Made by a program: the position numbers and the translations under genes | Assembly: GCF_000241055.1 (NCBI RefSeq) | Contig: NZ_CM001398.1 | Span: forward strand, 1,475,163 to 1,539,162 | Length of the DNA stretch: 64,000 nt | Reading direction: 5' to 3' | Origin: Oenococcus kitaharae DSM 17330 | Lineage (GTDB): Bacteria; Bacillota; Bacilli; Lactobacillales; Lactobacillaceae | Notes under the pieces: generated by a model | Told to the model about the DNA's origin: nothing | The model's input: only the letters and a program-made list of their open reading frames with translations | Database searches by the model: none | Part shown: one piece after another, positions 58,084 through 64,000 of the stretch | Layout of the letters: each line of letters begins with the position of its first letter | How positions within the stretch are numbered: position 1 is the stretch's first letter

Positions 58084-58260
58084 CAAAAAAAACAGCGTTT
58101 CATCGCTGCTTTGATTTGGGATTAAAATTTATATATTTTTAAGAAAGTTTTTTCAGCTTGTTTCAGGGGGATTCAATATTTTAAAGGGAGGGTTGTCCCA
58201 AGGGTAATTAGATTGTAATCTGCCCTTGGAACACCTTTGATTATTCATGCGACAGATTAA
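58084..58260 (-). ncRNA. Candidate small structured RNA
   Basis: The 348-base gap between luxS and the gene at 58339 has no protein gene. On the minus strand a strong intrinsic terminator (AAAGCAGCG-ATGAAA-CGCTGTTTT plus T-run, about 58086-58113) has no minus-strand gene before it. Upstream lies a long hairpin (arms CCAAGGG/CCCTTGG at 58198-58204 and 58222-58228, with an inner AGATT/AATCT). A candidate promoter TTAACT-17-TAATCT (58265-58293) would give an RNA of about 170 bases. A 6S-like or antisense role is speculative; expression is untested. Confidence 0.4.
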
Positions 58261-58338
58261 AAGAAGATTAAGACAGCATAAACTGAAAGTTAAGCGCTGA
58301 ACGCAGTGACCATGTATCCTTAAATAAGGAGGACAAAA

Positions 58339-58626
58339 ATGTCAATCATCATTAGTTTTTTAATTCTGCTGCTGGTTCTTTTTCTCTCGGAAAAATTTGC
58401 CAAACCCTACAACATTTACATTGATACCGCAGCTGTCATCATTTTTCTGGTCATTTTGATTCTGCGCTTGTGGTGGCTATTTGTGATTATTGGCCTGACA
58501 ATCTACATTTTGGCCTACTTTTCCCGCCACCAGCGGCCTTCTTCGACAGATTATGATGAGACTTTCAACTCTGGCCAAGCACCAAAAGATGTCACACCTA
58601 AAGATGAAGATGATAGCGACAAATAA
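58339..58626 (+). CDS. Small two-helix membrane protein, acidic tail
   Basis: I do not recognise this 95-residue protein. Residues 1-17 and about 30-62 are hydrophobic and should form two or three membrane helices. The tail (about 65-95) is hydrophilic and strongly acidic (YDETFNSGQ, DEDDSDK). A strong ribosome site AAGGAGG precedes the ATG. It stands alone between the candidate RNA region and a terminator that serves tRNA-Leu. A small stress or envelope protein is possible, but no function can be assigned. Confidence 0.7.
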   Translation: MSIIISFLILLLVLFLSEKFAKPYNIYIDTAAVIIFLVILILRLWWLFVIIGLTIYILAYFSRHQRPSSTDYDETFNSGQAPKDVTPKDEDDSDK

Positions 58627-58692
58627 TTCGTCAATCAGCAAAAACGCTGATAGATACGGTACTAGCAATATTCATGCAATTATAAATAAAAA

Positions 58693-58724
58693 AACACCGT
58701 ATTCATTAAAGTGAATACGGTGTT
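58693..58724 (-). terminator. Terminator of tRNA-Leu(CAG)
   Basis: Perfect 13-base stem AACACCGTATTCA / TGAATACGGTGTT, loop 6 bases, with a T-run on the minus-strand side. It may also stop plus-strand transcripts. Confidence 0.85.
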
Positions 58725-58733
58725 CGTCAATGA

Positions 58734-58817
58734 TGCCCCGAACAGGAGTCGAACCTGCACGAGATTGCTCTCACAGCGACCTGAACGCTGCGCGTCTGCC
58801 AATTCCGCCATCGGGGC
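58734..58817 (-). tRNA. tRNA-Leu (CAG)
   Basis: 84-base leucine tRNA with acceptor GCCCCGA/TCGGGGC, the leucine D-arm, anticodon loop TTCAGGT (CAG, reads CUG), long variable arm. Discriminator A; CCA not encoded. It stands alone with its own promoter (58837-58866) and terminator. Confidence 0.95.
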
Positions 58818-58836
58818 ATTAATACGCGACTTCCTT

Positions 58837-58881
58837 ATTATCGCAAAAAAAAGGACAAAAATTCAAATTTTTTGCTATGAT
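58837..58881. promoter_or_regulatory. Overlapping divergent promoters of tRNA-Leu and mscL
   Basis: Minus strand TTGAAT (58861-58866), 18-base spacer, GATAAT (58837-58842) for the tRNA. Plus strand extended -10 TGCTATGAT (TATGAT 58876-58881) for mscL. The two promoters overlap, so their use may compete. Confidence 0.5.
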
Positions 58882-58924
58882 TTTCAAGTAAATTTAAATT
58901 TTAGGAGAATTCTAGGAGAAATCG

Positions 58925-59311
58925 ATGTTAAAAGAGTTTAAAGAGTTCATTATTCGCGGAAATGCAATTGATTTAGCAGTTGGCGTTGTAATGGGAGCTG
59001 CTTTCACTGCGATTGTCAAATCAATTGTCGATAATTTAATCGGACCGATAATTGCGATTTTCTCCGGAGCGGTTGATCTATCGGCTTTGAAGTTTTCAAT
59101 CGGCTCTGCCGTATTCAGGTATGGCCAAGTGCTGAACGATATTATTAATTTTGTCATTGTCGGACTGGTGATCTTCTTGATCATCAAAGCGATCAACAAA
59201 TTCTTCAAGAAAAATCCTAAAGAGGCGGTTAAAGAAGATCCTCAATTAAAGCTGCTGACTGAAATTCGCAATGAATTGAAGAAAAGCAACCAAGGCGCGA
59301 ACAAAGCTTAA
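58925..59311 (+). CDS. mscL: Large-conductance mechanosensitive channel
   Basis: Opens on membrane tension during osmotic down-shock and releases solutes. 128 residues. Shows the family order: EFKEFIIRGNAIDLAVGVVMGAAFTAIV (N-terminal amphipathic helix and TM1, near residues 4-31), the external loop with FSGAVDLSALKF, TM2 (about 76-96), and the charged C-terminal helix. Two candidate ribosome sites (AGGAG) precede ATG 58925. Lies next to tRNA-Leu, with its promoter overlapping. Length and motifs normal. Confidence 0.97.
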   Translation: MLKEFKEFIIRGNAIDLAVGVVMGAAFTAIVKSIVDNLIGPIIAIFSGAVDLSALKFSIGSAVFRYGQVLNDIINFVIVGLVIFLIIKAINKFFKKNPKEAVKEDPQLKLLTEIRNELKKSNQGANKA

Positions 59312-59336
59312 GCACTGTATAAAACTTGTAACATTT

Positions 59337-59350
59337 TTAAAGCGCTGTTA
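59337..59350 (+). promoter_or_regulatory. cre-like site upstream of the deoxynucleoside kinase
   Basis: TTAAAGCGCTGTTA matches 12 of 14 positions of the cre consensus. It lies between a candidate TTGTAA and TATGGA (17 bases apart), about 120 bases before the kinase. Hairpin AAAGC/GCTTT overlaps it, so it could also be part of a weak mscL terminator. Confidence 0.4.
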
Positions 59351-59469
59351 TGGAGCTTTTTGTATACTACAAAATACGGTAGATGAATAAATCCACAGAC
59401 TTATCCACCCTTTTATGTTCGCCTAGATGATAAATTAAATAAGAAAAAAGCTGAAAGCGGGGAGATATG

Positions 59470-60132
59470 GTGATAATAACAGCAGGAATGATTGGTGTTG
59501 GAAAAACGACTTTAACAAAATTGATTTCCGACCATTTGGGCACAAAGCCTTTTTATGAACCGGTGGCTGACAACCCCGTGCTGCCGCTTTATTATTCCGA
59601 CCCAAAACAATACGGTTTTCTTTTACAGATTTATTTTTTGAACCGGCGCTTTAGCATGATTAAATCTGCTCTAGCGGATGACAACAATGTCTTAGACCGA
59701 TCTATTTATGAGGATGCCCTCTTTACCGAACAAAATCATTTGGATGGCAATATTTCCGATCAAGAGATGTCTGTTTACAACGAATTGCTGGATAATATGA
59801 TGTCCGAATTACAGGGACTAAAAAAGAAAGCACCGGATTTGATGGTTTACGCTGATACGGATTTCGACACAATTTTGTATCGTATTAAAAAACGTGCACG
59901 TCCCTACGAACAATTCGAAAACAATCCATCTTTGCGCGATTACTACCACAAAATGTGGGCTGCCTATAAGCAATGGTTTGATGATTTCGACAAGTCGCCA
60001 AAAATGCGCGTTGATCTCCAGCGCTGGAACCTTGAAGATCCTAAGAATCAAGAAGTCGTGCTTTCAATGATCGATGACAAACTAGCAGAAATTCGCGGTG
60101 GGAATCACGGCGCGAGTATAAAAATCGCCTAA
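59470..60132 (+). CDS. Deoxyribonucleoside kinase
   Basis: Phosphorylates deoxynucleosides (dA/dG or dC type) with ATP, about 220 residues. P-loop AGMIGVGKTTLTK (near residues 5-17), the conserved LDRSIYEDALF (near 76-86, ERS-type motif), and LID residues in RIKKRARPYEQFE (near 134-146). The ribosome site GGGGAG sits only 2 bases before ATG 59467 and 5 bases before GTG 59470, so I take the GTG; either start gives the same protein bar one residue. With ntd (52410) and deoC (10158) it forms a salvage set. A cre-like site is upstream. Confidence 0.92.
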   Translation: MIITAGMIGVGKTTLTKLISDHLGTKPFYEPVADNPVLPLYYSDPKQYGFLLQIYFLNRRFSMIKSALADDNNVLDRSIYEDALFTEQNHLDGNISDQEMSVYNELLDNMMSELQGLKKKAPDLMVYADTDFDTILYRIKKRARPYEQFENNPSLRDYYHKMWAAYKQWFDDFDKSPKMRVDLQRWNLEDPKNQEVVLSMIDDKLAEIRGGNHGASIKIA

Positions 60133-60134
60133 AC

Positions 60135-60162
60135 AAAAACAGCCTATCAAGGCTGTTTTTTT
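60135..60162. terminator. Bidirectional terminator
   Basis: Stem AAAAACAGCC / GGCTGTTTTT with a 6-base loop, T7 on the right and A-rich on the left. It ends the kinase gene (plus) and the uppP operon (minus). Confidence 0.85.
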
Positions 60163-60213
60163 AATTGCTAATTAATTGCTTAAATATGATAAGTTTTCAG
60201 TCAGGGAAATGTT

Positions 60214-61050
60214 TTAGTGAATAACACCCAGAAAACCAAAAATAATCACCACAACGCCCAGTATGATTCGATACCAGCCAAATGCCTTAAAATCATGCGT
60301 TTGTATGAATCTCAGCAACCATTTAATCACCACATAGGCAACTAAGAAAGAAATTACCATGCCTACCAGCAAGACAACAATTTGTTCAACAGAAAACATA
60401 CCATGATCATGCAGATAGGAGCCAATCTTTAAGACCGAGACACCTAACATTGTGGGAATTGAAAGAAAGAATGAAAATTCCGCCGCTGCCTCACGCGAAA
60501 CGCCGATAGATAGTCCGCCTAATATCGTGGCGCCAGAACGTGAAGTACCAGGTATTATACTCAAAACTTGGAACAAACCAATTTTGATGACATCCCCTAA
60601 TGTTAAGTGACTAACGGTACTAACACGCGGTTTGCGACTCTTTTGGAAATTTTCAATCAGAATAAAGGCAATACCATAAAAAATCAAAGCTACTGAGACA
60701 ACCTGCCAAGTCATCAGATGCTGATCCATCCAATCATTTAGCAGAAAACCGATAATAACCGAAGGAATTACACCCACGACCACTTTGACCCAAGTTGCCC
60801 AGATATTAAAACGCTGCTTTTCCGTCTTATCATTGCCAAATGGCCATAGCCGGCGCCAATACAGCAGCACAACTGCAATAATGGCACCCAACTGAATCAC
60901 ATATTCAAAAGTCGTGGTGAAAGCTTTATCAGAAGAAATCTTCACAAATTCATCAACGAGAATCAAATGGCCTGTCGACGAAATCGGCAAAAACTCAGTG
61001 ACGCCTTCAACGATTCCCAAAACAATCGCTTTTAAAATCTCAAATAACAT
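60214..61050 (-). CDS. uppP: Undecaprenyl-diphosphatase
   Basis: Dephosphorylates undecaprenyl pyrophosphate to the C55-P lipid carrier used for wall and teichoic-acid synthesis; confers bacitracin tolerance. 278 residues, about eight membrane segments. Catalytic motifs: GIVEGVTEFLPISSTGHL (near 12-29, with E-G-x-T-E-F and S-S-T-G-H) and PGTSRSGATI (near 165-174). Together with the PAP2 protein at 1598 it would give two C55-PP phosphatases of unrelated families. It starts 9 bases after pepV and is last in the operon flippase-pepV-uppP. Confidence 0.96.
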   Translation of the reverse strand: MLFEILKAIVLGIVEGVTEFLPISSTGHLILVDEFVKISSDKAFTTTFEYVIQLGAIIAVVLLYWRRLWPFGNDKTEKQRFNIWATWVKVVVGVIPSVIIGFLLNDWMDQHLMTWQVVSVALIFYGIAFILIENFQKSRKPRVSTVSHLTLGDVIKIGLFQVLSIIPGTSRSGATILGGLSIGVSREAAAEFSFFLSIPTMLGVSVLKIGSYLHDHGMFSVEQIVVLLVGMVISFLVAYVVIKWLLRFIQTHDFKAFGWYRIILGVVVIIFGFLGVIH

Positions 61051-61059
61051 GTTCTCTCC

Positions 61060-62478
61060 TTAATCCAGGTTGGCTAATTCATAGATGGCTTGCGCATAGA
61101 TTGAATCTGCCAGTTTTAAGTCATCTATTTCAATATACTCGTTAGCTTGATGCATGGTCGATTCTCTTTGCGGGAACAGTGCACCGTAGCCGACACCACG
61201 CTTCATCAAACGGCCATAAGTACCACCACCGATTACCTGTTCGTGCCCTTTTTGACCAGTCTGTTCTTCATAAATACGCAGCAGGCTTTTGACCATCGGA
61301 TCATCAGCAGGTACGTAATGCGGCGTTTGAGCAAAGCCTTTATTGACGAATTCTGCTGAAAGTCCCTCAGGCCGAGTCGAATTGAGTCCTTTCAAAATCG
61401 CCGCATTGCTGGTACTTTTTGGAAAACGAACATTGAGATTAATGAAACTATCAGCGTCTTGCTGAAAACGCATAATGCCAACGTTCATGGATAAATCGCC
61501 CATCAAATCATCATGCGAGGCGATACCTAATTTGCTGCCCTTTGGATCTTGGTGTGCAATACCACCCAGATAAGTCAAAAAAGCAGCCGCGCTTCCTTGG
61601 AAATCGTATTGGCGTAAGAAAGCTGCTAGGTAAGTGCCCGCATTTTCGCCGTCTTCCGGCCAGGCACCATGTGCTTGTTTGCCATTTACCGTCAAGCTGA
61701 TCTGATTGCCCTCAACGACTGCCTGTCCGCTCAAGACATCATGTTTTGACAAGAAAGCCTGAAAATCCTGCACAATTTGGGAAAGATCCGTTAGCTGAAC
61801 AATCGCAGTAGCTTTGCCAGGCACCATATTTGTCCGTTCACCTGCCTGAAACTTTAGTAAACGAATGTCTCCAGCGTTACTGCCCTGAAAATGAATTTCA
61901 TATTGTGCCAGCCCTTTTTCGCCATTAATGATTGGAAATTCGGCATCAGGCGAAAAACCAAGCAAGGGCGCCGGTTCATGCTTAAAATAATAATCCATGC
62001 AAGTCCAATCATTTTCCTCGTCAGTACCCAAAATAAAGCGGACCTTATGCTTGAGCGGCAAAGCAAGGTCATGGACTGTTTTTAATGCATGATAGGCAGC
62101 CAAAGCCGGGCCCTTATCATCAGAACTGCCGCGGCCATAAAGGCGGCCGTTCTTTTCTACAGCAGTAAACGCATCCGTCGTCCAACCGTCTCCAGCAGGC
62201 ATTTCATCAACATGGGCCAAAAGCGCAATATATTGATCGTCAGCGGATTCGGGTGCATATTCAACATACCCGACCAGATTAGCCAAATTATGAAATTCAA
62301 AACCGTCACGCTCGGCAAACTCACCAAACTTCAGCAATCCGTCACGCGGTCCAGGGCCTAACGGTGCACCTTCAACTGCTTGACTGTCGTCTCTGACGGA
62401 GGCAACCGCAATTAAATCTTTTAAATCAGCAATCAGCTGAGTCTGATTGGCCTGTACGGCTTCTTTCCAATTAGTCAT
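61060..62478 (-). CDS. pepV: Dipeptidase PepV (M20 family)
   Basis: Zinc metallo-dipeptidase that splits a broad range of dipeptides taken up during growth on peptides. 472 residues. Metal ligands and catalytic residues: LLAHVDEMPAGDGW (near 84-97), GRGSSDDKGPALAAYHAL (near 114-131), TDEENDWTCMDYYFKH (near 152-167) and the C-terminal GGGTYGRLMKRGVG (near 430-443). An internal lid domain covers about 185-380. It lies 6 bases after the flippase-like gene and before uppP. Normal length for lactobacillar PepV. Confidence 0.95.
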   Translation of the reverse strand: MTNWKEAVQANQTQLIADLKDLIAVASVRDDSQAVEGAPLGPGPRDGLLKFGEFAERDGFEFHNLANLVGYVEYAPESADDQYIALLAHVDEMPAGDGWTTDAFTAVEKNGRLYGRGSSDDKGPALAAYHALKTVHDLALPLKHKVRFILGTDEENDWTCMDYYFKHEPAPLLGFSPDAEFPIINGEKGLAQYEIHFQGSNAGDIRLLKFQAGERTNMVPGKATAIVQLTDLSQIVQDFQAFLSKHDVLSGQAVVEGNQISLTVNGKQAHGAWPEDGENAGTYLAAFLRQYDFQGSAAAFLTYLGGIAHQDPKGSKLGIASHDDLMGDLSMNVGIMRFQQDADSFINLNVRFPKSTSNAAILKGLNSTRPEGLSAEFVNKGFAQTPHYVPADDPMVKSLLRIYEEQTGQKGHEQVIGGGTYGRLMKRGVGYGALFPQRESTMHQANEYIEIDDLKLADSIYAQAIYELANLD

Positions 62479-62484
62479 ATCAAG

Positions 62485-64000
62485 TTAATTCCTTTCTTTT
62501 AAAAAACGTGCCGGGATAAAACGCTGCAGCAAGTCGCCGGCAACTTTTAATTTGACCAGCAGCCAGATGCCGACTGCCCCGCCTGCCCCAACTGCCGGAA
62601 TCAAGACAATAATCTGAGCAAATCTGGTAAGCGGCAGAACACTCTCTAGCCCTGTAACAACCAGCCAAGCAGTAACTAAAACCGAAATTGCAATAAGAAC
62701 TGTTTTGAATAAATCATCTTGTGTGTCTGCGACATCAACCTGATAAAACCGCTTAATCGCTAAAGACAAATAACAGCAGCTGAAAACAAAGCCAATTAAA
62801 GTACTAAGCATGGCACCTGTGGCCTGGAATAAAAAGATCATCGGCAATTGGAAGACAATCTTCAAAATAAGACCATAAAGCAGTGACTTCACAGCTATTC
62901 TAGAATGATTCAGTCCTTGGATAATAAAGGCCAGTACTGTGAAAAAACCATAAAAAATCGCGACAACCGCGTTTACTCGCAAGAGGCCGACCCCTGCTTG
63001 AAGGTTCGGATCACTCGTGCCATAAAAGACTGTATACATAGGCAGTGCTACGGCATACAAACCAAAAGCACTCAGGAACATGGCCACATAAAATAAACGG
63101 TAAATGTTTTTTATTTGTTTGCGAACGCTCGGCACATCCCGATTAGCATAGGCATTAGAAAGCATCGGCAGACTTGTTTCAGCAATTGCCCCTGCGATCG
63201 GCACAATGATCAGCACTAATTTATTCGCATTAGCATTAAAACGTGCAAATTGCACAATTAATTCTTGGTCAGAAAAGGAGAAGAAACGGTTCATAGACAC
63301 AAAAAAAGTATATTGATCAATTAATTGATAAAACGTGACCGCCGATGCCACGATAACAAATGGGATTGATTGTCTCAAAATATGCCAGATCAGCCTGCCG
63401 GCCTTAATGTGAATCTTCTTAAGAGATTGTCTGGCCTGCAAAATAAATTGGCCGCGCCGCAACGAAAAAGCGTATAAAAGATAAATAAGCCCCAGCAAAG
63501 CGCCTACAAAAGCTGCAAAAGTAGACTGTATAACCGCCCCTCGCCAATTATCAGCGTTGACACGCAAAACGACAAAAGTGCCGACCAGCATGTAAACAAT
63601 CCGGGCAAATTGTTCGATAATCTGGCTAATAGCAGATTCCTTCATCATCTGGTTTCCCTGAAAAAACCCGCGAAACATTGACATAATCGGGAAAATAAAC
63701 ACAGCCGGAACCAAAGACCATAGCACCAGTGCCAAAGATTGATGGCCGGCAGCTAGTATTGGCGCCAAAAAGCCCAAAATCAAAGCTGACAGAATTCCTG
63801 TTAGTAACGCCACCTTCAATCCTTGCCAAAGCAGCCTCAAAGAAGTTTGTGCTTCTGAGATGGCATTGTAGTGTGCTACTAAATTACTGATCGCTGTCGG
63901 AATTCCGGCTGTTGAAATCATTAAAAAAAGTGCATAGATCGTATATCCCATGTTAAACAAGCCGTTAGCTTCCGTGGAATATCGGCCGATAATCATGGTC
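62485..64000 (-). CDS. MATE/PST-type polysaccharide or lipid flippase, N-terminus beyond window
   Basis: At least 504 residues with 13 or 14 hydrophobic segments. Belongs to the YtgP/SpoVB/MurJ-like group of the MOP superfamily: GLFNMGYTIYALFLMISTAGIPTAISNLV (near the visible start) and the later GIPVA-type and FYGFFTVLAFIIQGLNHSR segments. The frame continues without a start to the window edge, so the N-terminal 40 or so residues are missing. Such proteins flip lipid-linked oligosaccharides or lipid II across the membrane. It precedes pepV by 6 bases and uppP, so the operon is partly lipid-carrier related. Confidence 0.88.
   Translation of the reverse strand, partial: TMIIGRYSTEANGLFNMGYTIYALFLMISTAGIPTAISNLVAHYNAISEAQTSLRLLWQGLKVALLTGILSALILGFLAPILAAGHQSLALVLWSLVPAVFIFPIMSMFRGFFQGNQMMKESAISQIIEQFARIVYMLVGTFVVLRVNADNWRGAVIQSTFAAFVGALLGLIYLLYAFSLRRGQFILQARQSLKKIHIKAGRLIWHILRQSIPFVIVASAVTFYQLIDQYTFFVSMNRFFSFSDQELIVQFARFNANANKLVLIIVPIAGAIAETSLPMLSNAYANRDVPSVRKQIKNIYRLFYVAMFLSAFGLYAVALPMYTVFYGTSDPNLQAGVGLLRVNAVVAIFYGFFTVLAFIIQGLNHSRIAVKSLLYGLILKIVFQLPMIFLFQATGAMLSTLIGFVFSCCYLSLAIKRFYQVDVADTQDDLFKTVLIAISVLVTAWLVVTGLESVLPLTRFAQIIVLIPAVGAGGAVGIWLLVKLKVAGDLLQRFIPARFLKERN

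Noticed and set aside
57991-58086. Longer frame in front of luxS
   Set aside because: It covers the luxS -10 box, and GGAGG precedes ATG 57990, which gives the standard LuxS length.
1-64000. Prophage, insertion sequence, integrase or CRISPR array
   Set aside because: No transposase, integrase, terminal repeats, phage structural genes or regularly spaced repeats were seen on either strand.

Overview
The window is a compact, gene-dense stretch of a low-GC Gram-positive chromosome. The best fit is a heterofermentative lactic acid bacterium of the Leuconostoc/Oenococcus group. This is inferred from gene content and order: 6-phosphogluconate dehydrogenase, a Lys-type MurE signature, ROK glucokinase, PepV, LuxS, a man-family PTS, CcpA-type cre sites, a Phe T-box and class A PBP-ArgS linkage. 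Species was not established. I saw no prophage, insertion sequence, integrase or CRISPR array; the window looks like core chromosome with a few transport and regulation islands.

Layout. 1-6307: a two-component system (kinase cut by the window edge), a PAP2 phosphatase and a DedA protein on the minus strand, divergent from a GT39-type and a GT2-type glycosyltransferase. All of these fit undecaprenyl-phosphate recycling and glycosylation, and the two glycosyltransferase genes share an upstream element. 6544-9554: a mannose-family PTS operon, EIIA-EIIB-EIIC-EIID plus a small membrane protein. 9555-10157: a 603-base divergent regulatory region with palindromes and cre sites, followed by deoC. 10934-14759: a TetR regulator and an MMPL exporter. 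14853-16143: a GNAT acetyltransferase, a DUF1413 protein, and the tRNA genes Leu(CAA), His and Trp. 16230-18006: glucokinase and rhomboid protease. 18027-21733: pheST under a T-box. 21737-24428: an HxlR regulator, an rRNA/tRNA methyltransferase, YidC and DUF177.

24425-29870 is the conserved Firmicutes cluster yqeG-yqeH-yhbY-nadD-yqeK-rsfS-yqeM-tmcAL (ribosome assembly, NAD, tRNA modification). 29916-38720 is argS-pbp-ylbF-family-yhaO-yhaN-yhaM (tRNA charging, wall synthesis, nucleases). 38809-46780: a DUF2187 protein, MurE, a NadR-like protein, two tandem aminotransferases, LemA and a DUF2207 protein. 46916-52339: gnd, a lone arginine deiminase, and an ABC-2 exporter with its own TetR. 52410-60132: nucleoside deoxyribosyltransferase, nicotinate phosphoribosyltransferase, glutathione peroxidase, an AEC carrier, a double DUF606 permease, LuxS, a candidate small RNA, tRNA-Leu(CAG), MscL and deoxynucleoside kinase. 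60214-64000: UppP, PepV and a lipid-II-flippase-like protein.

Cross-cutting themes: lipid-carrier chemistry (DedA, PAP2, GT39, GT2, UppP, flippase), NAD salvage (NadD, NadR-like, PncB), deoxynucleoside salvage (DeoC, Ntd, dNK), and several genes whose -10 box lies 6-9 bases before the start codon with no Shine-Dalgarno, suggesting leaderless mRNAs. Promoters, terminators and operators were read by eye; no search, fold or alignment was run.
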